Source of the DNA: Lachnospiraceae bacterium M18-1
GTDB taxonomy: Bacteria; Bacillota; Clostridia; Lachnospirales; Lachnospiraceae
Length of the DNA: 64,000 nucleotides
NCBI GenBank assembly: GCA_000403295.2
Contig: KE159611.1
Coordinates: forward strand, 497,849-561,848
Direction: 5' to 3'
The notes beneath the pieces were generated by a model. The model was not told where the DNA came from. It searched no databases and worked only from the letters and a program-made list of their open reading frames with translations. Shown here piece by piece: positions 25,668-35,607 of this stretch; positions within the stretch are counted from its first letter, which is position 1; each line of letters begins with the position of its first letter. The translations under genes were made by a program, and so were the position numbers.

Positions 25668-27212
25668 TCACGACAGGAATTCGCTGGGCGTCACTCCTTC
25701 CACCTCTTTGAATACCTTGAAAAAGTAATTATAATTCCGGAATCCGGACAGCTCCGCCACTTTTTTTACGGAAATATCCTTGCGCACCAGAAGGCTTTTT
25801 GCCCGGTTCACACGCTGGCGGTTCAGAAATTCCACAAAGCGCATGCCGGTCTCTTTCTTAAATTCACGGCTCAGATAAGTGTAACTCACTCCCGTGACCT
25901 CAGCGCATTGTTCCAGGGAGATATCCTCCGTAAAATTCTTATGGATATAGGCCACGGCCTGCTCGATCTGTGGCGAATATTTTTCTCCCCTCCTCTTCCG
26001 GGACTGATACATGCGCCTGCGGAACAGCTCCGTGATCTCAGTCCGCAGATAGCCGTATTCCTCATATTCTTTCATACTCTCCAGCATGCGGTCGGCATCC
26101 CTCTCATCCGCAAAGCCGTACCTTTTTAACAGTTTGACAATTTCCTTACAGGTCCAGAGCATTTTTTCGTACTCGAAGCGCTCCTTTTCCATCACATCCA
26201 GCAGCTCACAGAGCGTATCCCCGCTCCCCTCCATCTGATGCTCCAGTTCAAACCGAAACTGTTCCCAAAGACTCTCCGTAATCTCCTCTCTGCTGTATTC
26301 CAGCCGCTTTGCCACGGCCGCGGATATGATCCGGCTGCCTCCGAGATATAGTTTATCCTGCAGAAGCCCTTCCAGATACTCCGTTTCCTCCAAAGCCTGC
26401 CGGATGTCCCTATGGATCTCCCCGCTCGCCAGGGTGACTGTGATGTCCAGCATACGGAGAATCTGCCGCTGTAGCCGTCCCGTCAGGTTGGTCATGGTAT
26501 TCAGCATGAACAGCGTGCTCCGCTCCCCGGGAAATGAGATCAGCAGAAATACATGCTGCCGTCTGGATACATAGATCACATACTCGTACTCCACTCCCAG
26601 CATCTGGTTCAGCATATCGATCACTGCCTTGCTGATGTCCTGCTTGTATTCGGCGATATTCACGCCCTCCGGGAATTTGTAGTCAGGACTGATCGCAATA
26701 GGGATCACATTGTGGCAGTGGAAATGGATCTTCCCCTCCTTACACAGCTTCCGCAGATTTTCTTCCCGGAACTCTGCCCTGTCGTACATACAGTATCCCC
26801 GTTGGCTCCGTATTTCCCTGCCCGCAGGAATGATCCGGTAGCGCTCCCTCACCTGATCCAGGGCATACAAAAGCTTCTCCTGCGTGATCTCGTGCTTCAG
26901 CAGATAATTAGCTGCCCCGTTGATCAGGCTGCCCCGCACATAATTAAAATCATCAAAGCCGCTGATGGCGATCACCGGAAGGTATTCATCAATGATGTGG
27001 ACAAGCCGCATCAGTTCCACCCCATCCATTTCCGGCATCTGCATATCGCACAGCAGGATATCAATGCTGTTTTTCCGCAGCCATTCCAGTGCCGTTTTTC
27101 CATTTTGAAAGTCCGCCGCCACTTCGTAGGTATCATTTCCCTCCAGAATTTTTTTGACCGCATTGCGGCTGGTCATCTCGTCATCCACCAATGCCAGTTT
27201 TATTTTTTCCAT
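25668..27212 (-). CDS. YesN-type response regulator (receiver plus AraC HTH)
   Basis: 514 residues. Receiver domain at 1-120 with phospho-acceptor D56 in LLCDMQMPEMDG. A middle region of about 270 residues is typical of YesN. The C-terminal AraC domain has SYTYLSREFKKETGMRFVEFLNRQRV and a second helix-turn-helix near FRNYNYFFKVFK. It is the output of the YesM kinase encoded 23 bases upstream and probably activates the downstream permease-GH43-binding-protein genes in response to extracellular sugar. Confidence 0.93.
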   Translation of the reverse strand: MEKIKLALVDDEMTSRNAVKKILEGNDTYEVAADFQNGKTALEWLRKNSIDILLCDMQMPEMDGVELMRLVHIIDEYLPVIAISGFDDFNYVRGSLINGAANYLLKHEITQEKLLYALDQVRERYRIIPAGREIRSQRGYCMYDRAEFREENLRKLCKEGKIHFHCHNVIPIAISPDYKFPEGVNIAEYKQDISKAVIDMLNQMLGVEYEYVIYVSRRQHVFLLISFPGERSTLFMLNTMTNLTGRLQRQILRMLDITVTLASGEIHRDIRQALEETEYLEGLLQDKLYLGGSRIISAAVAKRLEYSREEITESLWEQFRFELEHQMEGSGDTLCELLDVMEKERFEYEKMLWTCKEIVKLLKRYGFADERDADRMLESMKEYEEYGYLRTEITELFRRRMYQSRKRRGEKYSPQIEQAVAYIHKNFTEDISLEQCAEVTGVSYTYLSREFKKETGMRFVEFLNRQRVNRAKSLLVRKDISVKKVAELSGFRNYNYFFKVFKEVEGVTPSEFLS

Positions 27213-27235
27213 ATCACGAACTCCTTATTTTTGTC

Positions 27236-28951
27236 TTACACCTTTTCCACAACAGGCAGCCGGAAGACGCATCTTGTATAATGCCCCGGTTCGCTTTCAT
27301 AATGCAGTCCGTACTCCTGCCCGAAAAACAGACGAATCCGTTCATTCACATTTAAAACGCCAATCCCGTTAAAGGAACCGCGCCCCTTTGCCCGTCCCTT
27401 CATCACCTGTTCGATCTCCTGCTCCGTGATTCCCATGCCATTGTCCTCCACGGCAATCTCCAGACATTCTGAAACTCGTCTGGCAGAGATCCTGATCTCC
27501 CCCTGCCTGGAAAGGTCTTCGGGAAGCCCATGGTAAATTGCATTTTCTACGATCGGCTGCAGAATAAAACGCGGGATATACAATTCTTTCGTATCCTCGT
27601 CTGCCCTCTTTTCTACAGAAAAGTCGTAGCTTCCGCTGTATTCCATGATCGTCAGATAATTGTCCACATAGTTCAATTCATCCGAAAGCCGGATCAGATC
27701 CTCCTCTGCGTGCATGGCGCTCTGCAGAAGCGCATTTAGGGAATTTAAAAGCAGCACCAGGTTTTCCGCATGACGGATTTTCGCCATCCATGCTGCGTTA
27801 TTCAGCACATTGGAAATAAAATGGGGATTGATCTGAGCCTGCAGAAATGCGATCTCACTCAGCCGTTTTTCCTTTTCTTCCTGAGCGATCTTCTCCATCA
27901 GCTCCTGAATCCGTACCACCATATGGTTAAAGGTGTGCCCCATCCGACCGATCTCATCCCTGCTCTTCCCGTCATATCTGGCATCCAGGCAGCCCGCCGA
28001 AACCTGGTTCATTCGTTCACTTAATACGGTAATCTCGGTGGTCACCCGCGAAACAACGATCACGGATACGATCCCAGCCAGCAGGATAATGACCGCGATC
28101 ACCCCGCCGGTCAGCAGTACCGTGCGCTGAATCCCCGCAATATAAAAATGAGACGGGATCGCCATGTGGAAATTCCAGCCTACGTTCCCGGCCCGGAAGG
28201 AATTGTATTCATACCCGGCAGGCTTATTTTCGAAGATAGACATGTCGTCCCCGCAGTTGGAAAAAATAAGCGCGTTCTGCTCATTGACCACCTGAAAATA
28301 ACTTCCCTCCGGCAGGTTGGCGGAAAACATCTGGTCGATCACACCGTAGTCAAAATACAGGATCACATAGCCGGAAAGATTACCCCGGGAATCTACGATC
28401 CCCCGCACAGCGGGAACCACATAATCACTGGAAACTGTAGATTTCAGCCCTTCGAGATGAATCGGCTCCATCATCATCATGGAGGTTTCCAGCCGCTTTT
28501 GGTCCATCTTCTGGATCTCCTCGTACAGCCTTGCCTTGTCCTGTATGATATAGCTGGTGGAAAAAATGCAGTCCTCGTTGGAGGCCACCGCAATCCCGGA
28601 AATGTAATATTTGTATCCGTTCATGCTCTTAATATAATCCAGGATCGCGCGCCGGTTGTCCAGATATCCCTGATTCCACTGTCCGCCCGGCTCCAGCACG
28701 CTGGTCCGCAGACTTCTGACCGGAGCAATGATATTTTTTTCATTCGTGGCGATCAGGGTCGCCATGTACGAGGTATCGGTCAGGATATATTCAAACGCAT
28801 GGTATGCATCCAGCATCGTACTCTCGGACATATTTTTCAGATATGTATTCATCAGGCTTCTGCTTGTCCCATACCAGATTGTTGTGAGCACGATCCCGGT
28901 GAACAAAAGGACCGTCAGCAGAGTGAGCAGGATCTTGTTTCTGATCTTCAT
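27236..28951 (-). CDS. YesM-type sensor histidine kinase
   Basis: 571 residues. Membrane segment at about 8-28, an external Cache-like region of about 240 residues, a second segment near 275-300, HAMP, then the His_kinase/LytS-type core with QAQINPHFISNVLNNAAW (phospho-acceptor His) and an HATPase with DNGMGI. AGGAGGCG precedes the ATG. First gene of the second sugar operon. It probably senses an oligosaccharide directly or through a loaded binding protein. Confidence 0.92.
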   Translation of the reverse strand: MKIRNKILLTLLTVLLFTGIVLTTIWYGTSRSLMNTYLKNMSESTMLDAYHAFEYILTDTSYMATLIATNEKNIIAPVRSLRTSVLEPGGQWNQGYLDNRRAILDYIKSMNGYKYYISGIAVASNEDCIFSTSYIIQDKARLYEEIQKMDQKRLETSMMMMEPIHLEGLKSTVSSDYVVPAVRGIVDSRGNLSGYVILYFDYGVIDQMFSANLPEGSYFQVVNEQNALIFSNCGDDMSIFENKPAGYEYNSFRAGNVGWNFHMAIPSHFYIAGIQRTVLLTGGVIAVIILLAGIVSVIVVSRVTTEITVLSERMNQVSAGCLDARYDGKSRDEIGRMGHTFNHMVVRIQELMEKIAQEEKEKRLSEIAFLQAQINPHFISNVLNNAAWMAKIRHAENLVLLLNSLNALLQSAMHAEEDLIRLSDELNYVDNYLTIMEYSGSYDFSVEKRADEDTKELYIPRFILQPIVENAIYHGLPEDLSRQGEIRISARRVSECLEIAVEDNGMGITEQEIEQVMKGRAKGRGSFNGIGVLNVNERIRLFFGQEYGLHYESEPGHYTRCVFRLPVVEKV

Positions 28952-29124
28952 AGCGGTGCGCCTCCTGTGTGGGTTGTGGTTTCTGATCTGTGGTCTGTCG
29001 TTTTGAACAGTTACAATTATTATAAAAGAATCCTCTCAAAAAAATAGTGTAAAATTTTATAAAGCGCTCTGTTTTTTTGCGCATTCCATTTCTGATTTCC
29101 ATTGGATGCATAATCTTTCCACAT

Positions 29125-31038
29125 ATAAGGTCGAGTAGACGTGCCCCTTACGAGGCACGCCCCTCCCAGAACCGGACGTGCGGCTTTCCCGCATCCGGCT
29201 CTTTACAAAACTAATTATTCGACAATTATCTTGCATACACGTTTACATAGATTCTTGGCGTTGCTAATGGATGTACCTTTAGCATGTCATTGAATCCTTC
29301 CCAGTTATAGCTTTTCTTCTGGCTTCTGCGATTCAGCCATTTAAACAGGCTTTTCATCATCTGATACCGGAAGTTGCTCAAACTCTGGATGTTGTCCGTG
29401 ATTCCGTAGTAATGGTAGTAACCTACAAGTATCTCATTCAGTTTCTTTATTATGGCTTTTAGAGGTTTTGTCCTCATATCCCGAATCAGACGGTGTACTT
29501 CTTTGCATTTCTTTGTAAATTTCTTCCTGCTGGTTTTCCTCTTCACCCGGAATTTACCGTTCCTGCCATGAGAACAGTAATGTGTAAAACCCAGAAATGT
29601 GAAGGTTTCCGGCTTCCTGCCCTTCCTTGCGCATCTTTCCTGTGCATATCTGCCAAACTCTATGAGCCTGCTCTTGCTTTCCTCCAGGGTCATTCCGAAG
29701 TGTCCCATCCTACCTTTCAGATGTTTATAGAATTCTTCCGCTTCTTCCTTATATTGGAAGCATGCCACAAAATCGTCAGCGTAAACCACCAGTCCCCCAT
29801 ATCCTTTCAGCTTCGGCTCTACACATTCCTTGAACCACCATACCAGGACGTAGTGCATATAGATATTCGATATCACGGGGGGAACAGACCGAACCCTGTT
29901 CAGAACCCTCTTCTGTTTCCTCGTATTGGTAGTTCTCTATGATTCCTGCTTTCAGCATCCGCCTTACCAGTCTTATGATATTGGGGTCTTTGATTCGTGA
30001 TTCTATAAATCTGATTGCCCATTCATGGTCTATATGGTTGAAAAAGCTCTTGATATCTGCATCCAGAACATAGTTCGTCGGCCGCATTTCCAGCATCACA
30101 TTTAATTTCCGGATTGCCTGATGACATCCTCTCTTTGGGCGGAATCCCATCATTTCGTCATAGAAATGGGGCTCGAATACCGCCTCCAGTATCCGCCTTA
30201 ATGCTTCCTGTACCAACTTATCTTCATAGCAATAGATGCTTAGCGGTCTGGTCTTTCCGTTTTCCTTTGGTATTTCCACAAGCCTTGCCGGCTGTGGCTT
30301 ATACGATTTCTTCTTCAGCCGTTCCACCAGTCTCTCAAGATTTTCTTCCAGATTCCGGCTGTATTCCTCTTTGGTAACCCCATCGATTCCTACCGCCTTA
30401 TCTCCATCCATTTTTACATGACAATCTTTTAACAGCTCTTTGTCAATCAGATGTCCGATGGACGTAAATACCATGTCCGGATTTTCGCTTGACAGTTGTG
30501 ATATTCTCGCCAATTTCGTTTCCATTGTTCCTCCTATCTCTGGGTATAGACAATGTTTCCTCTTTGATATGGTTTTGCATAGCAGGGATGTGAGGCACAT
30601 CCCTCTCTCCGCTTCCCTCCAGTGGCATTACCCACCTTCCTCGGTACTATCGGGCTATCCGACTACCTGTCTCCCTTTTGCTGCACTCCTTCGTTGATTC
30701 GCATACCGCCCTCTTACACTGAAAGACGGAGGACACAGGTTCTCCCACAGTTGACGCAATGTCATTGTATAGCATGACTGGCGTTCCAACACCGCAGTGT
30801 TGTGTGAAATCTCACCATAACGATATTCACACATATTGCCTTCCGCACAGTAAACAACGTCGGCACACTGAACCTGTGATTTCGGTGCTAAATTCGCCCT
30901 GTAGCCCTACTACCTAACTTCCTACGCTTAGTCTGATATTGTTACCAATACAGACTCAAGGTTCGCTACTGGTGGTGTGGTTGGCACCTTGCCAGATGGG
31001 ATTCCCACCCATTAAACATTGCGCCCTTCTGGGCGCAC
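29125..31038 (-). mobile_element. Group II intron with intron-encoded reverse transcriptase
   Basis: On the minus strand the element begins with GTGCGCCCAGAAGGGCGC at 31038 (GUGYG-type 5' end). About 500 bases of structured, gene-free RNA follow before the RT gene. It ends with a domain V-like hairpin (GAGCCGGATGCGGG... CGCACGTCCGGTTC at about 29166-29202) and a domain VI-like hairpin ending near CGACCTTAT. The 3' end is uncertain by a few bases. The 5' exon is the last base of a repeat-family hairpin. The gene-free stretch 30526-31038 is intron domains I-III. Confidence 0.85.
29226..30525 (-). pseudogene. ltrA: Group II intron reverse transcriptase/maturase, frameshifted
   Basis: Start METKLARISQLSSENPDMVF with AGGAGG upstream. 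Reverse-transcriptase blocks run through GFRPKRGCHQAIRKLN and SEQGSVCSP. At a run of six C (29877-29882, minus strand) the frame shifts. The expected VISNIY continues in another frame, which contains the catalytic YADD (VVYADDFVACF) and the maturase domain X tail, and ends at 29226 without an HNH domain. With five C the protein would be intact at about 430 residues. So this is either a recent inactivating slip, a sequencing error, or programmed frameshifting. Confidence 0.85.
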
Positions 31039-31071
31039 TTACTGTTCACACCCTTTGGGCGCTCCAGTAAC
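31039..31071. repeat. Repeat-family hairpin at the intron 5' junction
   Basis: TTACTG (31039-31044) pairs with CAGTAA (31065-31070), with CCC/GGG in the loop side. The intron boundary falls exactly at its outer base. A degenerate copy follows the Rpn gene at 4411. Confidence 0.75.
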
Positions 31072-31111
31072 ACACATATAATCCTGGCACTCATAAGAAA
31101 TCAGTTTACAG

Positions 31112-31140
31112 TTGAAGCGCATTGTGTAATTGCGTATAAT
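31112..31140 (+). promoter_or_regulatory. Promoter of the STM4015-STM4011 operon
   Basis: TTGAAG (31112-31117), exactly 17 bases, TATAAT (31135-31140). The start codon of the first gene is 82 bases downstream, and the leader contains the hairpin at 31158-31192. Confidence 0.7.
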
Positions 31141-31157
31141 ATTAAGAAAAAGGTTGG

Positions 31158-31192
31158 TTACAGTTCGCGCCCGGTCAGGCCGTGAACTGTAA
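31158..31192 (+). repeat. Repeat-family hairpin in the operon leader
   Basis: TTACAGTTC (31158-31166) pairs with GAACTGTAA (31184-31192). It closely resembles 6993-7029, including the CCGGT...GGCC centre. If the promoter at 31112 is used, it lies in the 5' leader and could affect expression. Confidence 0.7.
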
Positions 31193-31221
31193 ATAAGCAG
31201 GCAGCCGCAAAGGAGGTTTCT

Positions 31222-32079
31222 ATGGAGAAGAGCAAAAAATACATGTATGATTATGAACAGTTCGAGAATGGAAAAGGTCCCGGAACTATGGTGGCGGATA
31301 TCTTAAGTGATCCGGAATTTTCCCAGGTATCAAATCTGGTGATCGGGTGCTGGGGCGAATCCTGGGATGACAGCTGCCAGATCATCCTGGATCAGATCGT
31401 AGAGAACAAGGAAAAGTTTTCCCACGTTGAGAGCCTGTTTGTGGGGGACATGGACTATGAGGAATGCGAGGTTTCCTGGATCGTCCAGGGGAATTACAGC
31501 GGACTCTGGCAGGCGCTTCCCCGCTTGAAGTCGCTCACTGTCAAGGGGAGTTCGGAGCTGGTGCTGGGAGAAATCAGCCATCCGGAACTGGAAGCTCTCA
31601 CGATCATCTGCGGCGGACTTCCGGTATCGGTGATCCAGGAAATTCAGAATGCCAAGCTGCCGAATCTGAAAAAACTTGTTCTTTACATAGGGATTGAAGA
31701 TTATGGATTTGACGGCAGTGCAGACACCATCAAAAACTTCCTGGAAAAGTCGGATTTTCCGAAGCTTGTGCATCTGGGGATTGAGGACAGCGAGATCCAG
31801 GACGAACTCGTTCAGGTGGTGCTGGAGAGTAAGTACATGAAGCAGCTGAAAATACTGGATCTGTCCAACGGTACCTTGACGGACAAAGGCGGCGCCCTGC
31901 TTTTAGAAACGCTCCCTTCCTATCCAAATGTCGGGGAACTGGACGTGCATTTTCATTATATGACAGAGCGCATGGTGAAGGATCTGCAGGCCCTTCCGAT
32001 AAAGGTCGATGCATCGGAGCGTAATGAGCCGGAGGAATACAAAGGCGAGATCTGGATGAACGCCATGCTGACCGAATGA
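31222..32079 (+). CDS. STM4015 family protein (leucine-rich-repeat-like)
   Basis: 285 residues, AAAGGAGG before ATG. The middle and C-terminal part shows repeated leucine-rich units (LPRLKSLTVKG, HPELEALTIICGG, LPNLKKLVLYIG, FPKLVHLGIED, MKQLKILDLSNGTLTDKG), i.e. an LRR-like solenoid, as in the STM4015 family. No signal peptide or catalytic motif. First gene of a five-gene operon whose members all belong to the STM4011-STM4015 families named after a Salmonella cluster. The role is not established; a binding scaffold or a substrate for the modifying enzymes is possible. Its stop overlaps the next start (ATGA). Confidence 0.85.
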   Translation: MEKSKKYMYDYEQFENGKGPGTMVADILSDPEFSQVSNLVIGCWGESWDDSCQIILDQIVENKEKFSHVESLFVGDMDYEECEVSWIVQGNYSGLWQALPRLKSLTVKGSSELVLGEISHPELEALTIICGGLPVSVIQEIQNAKLPNLKKLVLYIGIEDYGFDGSADTIKNFLEKSDFPKLVHLGIEDSEIQDELVQVVLESKYMKQLKILDLSNGTLTDKGGALLLETLPSYPNVGELDVHFHYMTERMVKDLQALPIKVDASERNEPEEYKGEIWMNAMLTE

Positions 32080-33182
32080 GGCAGGCGGCCGTCCTGGGCA
32101 GTCCCGGGACGAAACGGACTATCTATCTGGAAAAAGGCGCGGAGGCGGCGGGGATATCTGTCCGGCTGCTGGACTGGAAGGAATTTCCCTTTCAGAATGC
32201 AGCTGCATGGGAAGATCTATTTCTGAAAATTGACCCGCCTTTGTGGGAAAGCTGCTGCCTGGATGAGTTGAATGTCCTGGCGCAGGATTATGAAAAAAAG
32301 CTGCAATGGCTGGCAGAACTGGGGAAGAAACAGCAGATCACGTTTTTAAACAGGCCGGAGGATATCAGCGCCCTCCTGGATAAAAGAGGGTGCAAAAGGC
32401 GGCTGGCAGAGGCAGGGATACCGGTGACTGAAGAATTGGAAGGTGTCAGACGGGCGGACATATCCGCTGGCCGAAACGCCGCCGCTGCAGGCACGGCCGG
32501 GATGCCCGCCGATCGTGGTCCTGCCGGCGCCGGTCCTGCGGAGATGCTACTGTATGCTATGGAACAGCACCATGTTTTTCAGGTATTCATAAAGCCGGTC
32601 TGCGGTTCCGGAGCCGCCGGAACCGCGGCTTTCCGCTGGCTGCCCAGCTCCGGCCGGATGATCCTATATACTTGCGCAATAGAGGATCCCGAGACCGGGC
32701 GCATGGTCAATACGAAACGGCTCAGGCGGTTTACAGACAGAAAGCAGGTACTTTCGATGATCGGACGGCTTCTGGAACTGGACTGCATCGTAGAACGGTG
32801 GTATGCCAAGGCGGAACACAGCGGCTTTTCCTACGACCTGCGGGCAGTGGTTCAGAACGGAACGCCGGACTTTATCCTGGCCCGTCTTTCTTCCGGCCCC
32901 ATTACCAATCTGCACCTGAATAACCACCCTTTAAAAGGGGAGGAGCTGGGGCTTCCGGGCCGTGTCATGGAGGAGGTGGAACAGCTCTGCATCCGGGCGG
33001 CAGGATGCTATCCTGAACTGCAGAGCGCGGGGATCGATGTTCTTCTGGAAAAAGGGAGCCTCCGTCCCAGGATCATCGAAATGAACGGCCAGGGCGATCT
33101 CATTTACCAGGATATTTATGACCAGAACAGGATCTACCGCCATCAGGCAGAGATCATGAAGGAATGGTTATATAAAAAATGA
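32076..33182 (+). CDS. STM4014 family ATP-grasp-like protein
   Basis: 368 residues, overlapping the previous gene by ATGA. The order of motifs is ATP-grasp-like: an N-terminal Rossmann-type part, LDKRGCKRRLAEAGIPVTEEL (lid start), VFIKPVCGSGAAGTAAF (ATP-binding beta strands with Lys and Gly-rich loop), SYDLRAVV, and IIEMNGQGDL with the Glu and Asn that bind Mg-ATP. ATP-grasp enzymes join a carboxylate to an amine or thiol. An insertion rich in Ala/Gly (about residues 130-160) is low-complexity. The substrate is unknown. Start again overlaps the following gene. Confidence 0.85.
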   Translation: MRQAAVLGSPGTKRTIYLEKGAEAAGISVRLLDWKEFPFQNAAAWEDLFLKIDPPLWESCCLDELNVLAQDYEKKLQWLAELGKKQQITFLNRPEDISALLDKRGCKRRLAEAGIPVTEELEGVRRADISAGRNAAAAGTAGMPADRGPAGAGPAEMLLYAMEQHHVFQVFIKPVCGSGAAGTAAFRWLPSSGRMILYTCAIEDPETGRMVNTKRLRRFTDRKQVLSMIGRLLELDCIVERWYAKAEHSGFSYDLRAVVQNGTPDFILARLSSGPITNLHLNNHPLKGEELGLPGRVMEEVEQLCIRAAGCYPELQSAGIDVLLEKGSLRPRIIEMNGQGDLIYQDIYDQNRIYRHQAEIMKEWLYKK

Positions 33183-34171
33183 AAGGGCAAAGCAGTATGG
33201 ACATACAAGAAGCAAGAAAAGAAATAAATGTGGAAACACAGGAAACCACGGATGAAGTAAAAATCATGGACGGATCGGAAAGCGCAAAAAACCAGGAGCA
33301 AGCCGCAAACGGGCATACCGCCGAAGTTCCTTTCCGGCTTTTCTCTTCTGCCAAAGCGAAGAGAACGCCTTCCATTGATATGAACCAGGTCGTCGGGCAG
33401 ATGGATATTTTGTTCGTCTGTCTGGATACCCTTCGGTATGACGCAGCGGTAAAGGAACAGGAACAGGGTACGACTCCGGTACTCAACCGTTACGGCCCCT
33501 GGAAAAAATGCCAGGCTCCGGGGAATTTTACGTGGCCGTCCCATCACTCCATGTTTGCCGGTTTCCTGCCTGCGGATCATGAAGCGAAAAATCTGGCTGA
33601 CCGGGAAATGCTGTTTTTTCCCAGACAGATCGGCATGGGCAAAAAGGTTCCCCAGGGAGCTTACGGGTTTTCCGGCTGCACGATCATGGAAGGGCTGGAA
33701 AAGGAAGGCTATGATACCTGGTGTGTCGGGGGCGTCTCCTTTTTTGATAAACGCTCGGACCTGGGAAAGGTATTTCCCGGATATTTCCGGAAAAGCTACT
33801 GGAACCCGTCCTTCGGCTGCGGCGTCAGGGACAGCACAAAAAATCAGGTAGACTTTATTTTGAGAAAGCTGGGCGTGGCGGATCCGGATCAGAGGATTTT
33901 CATGTACCTCAATGTGGATGCCATCCATTATCCCAATTCCTTCTATCTGGAAGGGCACTCCCATGATGACCTGGACAGCCACAAAGCGGCTCTGCGCTAT
34001 GCGGACAAGGAGCTTGGACGGCTGTTTGACCATTGGAAAGAAAAGCGGGGCGGGGCCTTTGTCATCTGCTGTTCCGACCACGGGACCTGCTACGGGGAGG
34101 ATGGATGCCAGTTCCATGGGATCGATCATCCTGCGGTCAATACTGTTCCTTATAAACATTTCTTTTTATAG
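33179..34171 (+). CDS. STM4013-family sulfatase/alkaline-phosphatase-fold hydrolase
   Basis: 330 residues, overlapping the previous stop by ATGA. A 55-residue charged N-terminal extension precedes the core, which has the metal-binding VCLDTLRYDAA, the nucleophile region NFTWPSHHSMFAGF (position of the sulfatase Cys/Ser; here Thr/Ser, so not a formylglycine sulfatase by the usual CxPxR rule), DAIHYPNS and the second metal site CSDHGTCYGEDG. It belongs to the STM4013/SEN3800 hydrolase family. It may hydrolyse or transfer a phosphate-type ester. The C-terminus YKHFFL is natural for the family, so the gene looks complete. Confidence 0.85.
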   Translation: MKGQSSMDIQEARKEINVETQETTDEVKIMDGSESAKNQEQAANGHTAEVPFRLFSSAKAKRTPSIDMNQVVGQMDILFVCLDTLRYDAAVKEQEQGTTPVLNRYGPWKKCQAPGNFTWPSHHSMFAGFLPADHEAKNLADREMLFFPRQIGMGKKVPQGAYGFSGCTIMEGLEKEGYDTWCVGGVSFFDKRSDLGKVFPGYFRKSYWNPSFGCGVRDSTKNQVDFILRKLGVADPDQRIFMYLNVDAIHYPNSFYLEGHSHDDLDSHKAALRYADKELGRLFDHWKEKRGGAFVICCSDHGTCYGEDGCQFHGIDHPAVNTVPYKHFFL

Positions 34172-34185
34172 AGGTTTTTGTTACT

Positions 34186-35607
34186 ATGAATCCGTATATT
34201 CAATATATGTACAGCTATCCTCACAAAACGGCCTACCGCCCGCTGTCCGGAATACGACTGGCAGACTGCGCTGACAGTCTTTCGGGCCCGGGCTGCGGGC
34301 TGTACCTGCACATCCCCTTCTGCCAGACGAAATGCGGCTACTGCAATCTGTTCTCTGTCACCGGAGCCGGAGCAGAGGAGATGGAACGGTATCTGGACGC
34401 GGTGGAACGACAGCTGAACCAGTACCGCCGGATCCTGGAACCGGCAGGCACAAGGTTTTCAGATTTTACCATAGGCGGGGGGACGCCCCTTCTATTGACT
34501 GCGCGGCAATTGGAACGGATCTTTGCCATGACGGAATCGTATCTGAGTTTTGAGGAAAACCGGAGCATTGTGATCGAAACGGCCCCCAACCAGACGGACA
34601 GCGAAAAAATACAGTTGCTAAAAGATCGGGGCATTACAAGGGTCAGCATGGGGATCCAGAGCTTTCGCGACCGGGAGTTGGAAACTCTGCGCCGGGGACA
34701 CAGCGGGAAAAAGGCGCTGGAAGCCCTGGAGCTTTTGCTTTCCTTTGGATTTGACTGTGTAAATACGGACTTTATCTACGGGATTCCCGGACAAACAATC
34801 CGATCTCTTTTGGAATCCTTGGAAAAGGCGGTGTCTCTCGGTCCCCAGGAGATTTTTTTGTATCCTCTGTATGTGAAGCATGGCGCAGGGCTGGAAAGGG
34901 AACTGCGGGACGGAATGGTGCTGGAGCCGGAAAAAGCTTTTGAGCAGTATCGGGAAGCAAGCAGCTTTTTGAAGTCAGAAGGCTTCCGGCAGGATTCTAT
35001 GAGGCGGTTTGTCCGGAGAAAATCAGAACACCTGCGCCCCTTCTCTGAGTGCGGCTTCGGCACCTCTCTGGCATTGGGCTGCGGCGGACGAAGCTATGTG
35101 GGAAATCTGCATTTCTGTACCCCATATGCCATCACAAGGCAGGACTGTATGCGTGAATTATACACTTATGACAATACGCAGGATTTTACCGTTGTTACTC
35201 ATGGGATCGTGCTTTCCCGGGAAGAACAGAAACGCAGATATGTGATCCGCCATCTCCTGATCCGGCCGGGGCTGGATATCGACAGGTATCGGGAGCATTT
35301 CGGCACGGAGATCCTGGAGGATTTTCCGCTGCTGTCGGAGTGGATTGGGGAAGGGTATCTTGCGCGGCAGTGCACTCCTGATGAAGTCGGGATTCGCTGC
35401 GGTTCAGGGCTGCGGGATGGGTGCTGTGATCCGGCACAGCGAAAGGCAGAATCCGGCTGGCTGGTGCTGACGGACGACGGGCTCGCCCTTTCCGATTATC
35501 TTGGCCCGCAGCTGATTTCCAGGGAAATCAGCGGAAAAATGGCAGAATGGGAGACAATGCATGGACAGACAAACCGACCGCTTATGCAGCAGCTTAAAAC
35601 GCTGTGA
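34186..35607 (+). CDS. STM4012-family radical SAM protein (HemN-like)
   Basis: 473 residues, GAGG ten bases before ATG. It carries the radical SAM 4Fe-4S motif C46-QTK-C50-GY-C53, the SAM-binding GGGTP near residue 100, and a HemN-like C-terminal half. These are HemN-type relatives, but the family is distinct from coproporphyrinogen oxidase and is known mainly from this gene neighbourhood. It generates a 5'-deoxyadenosyl radical (or transfers a methyl group) on an unknown substrate. Fourteen bases after the hydrolase gene; its end overlaps the next radical SAM gene by 47 bases. Confidence 0.88.
   Translation: MNPYIQYMYSYPHKTAYRPLSGIRLADCADSLSGPGCGLYLHIPFCQTKCGYCNLFSVTGAGAEEMERYLDAVERQLNQYRRILEPAGTRFSDFTIGGGTPLLLTARQLERIFAMTESYLSFEENRSIVIETAPNQTDSEKIQLLKDRGITRVSMGIQSFRDRELETLRRGHSGKKALEALELLLSFGFDCVNTDFIYGIPGQTIRSLLESLEKAVSLGPQEIFLYPLYVKHGAGLERELRDGMVLEPEKAFEQYREASSFLKSEGFRQDSMRRFVRRKSEHLRPFSECGFGTSLALGCGGRSYVGNLHFCTPYAITRQDCMRELYTYDNTQDFTVVTHGIVLSREEQKRRYVIRHLLIRPGLDIDRYREHFGTEILEDFPLLSEWIGEGYLARQCTPDEVGIRCGSGLRDGCCDPAQRKAESGWLVLTDDGLALSDYLGPQLISREISGKMAEWETMHGQTNRPLMQQLKTL

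Noticed and set aside
28952..29124. Possible promoter of the YesM operon
   Set aside because: A TATAAT is present near 29030 on the minus strand but no -35 box at acceptable spacing, so I do not claim it.
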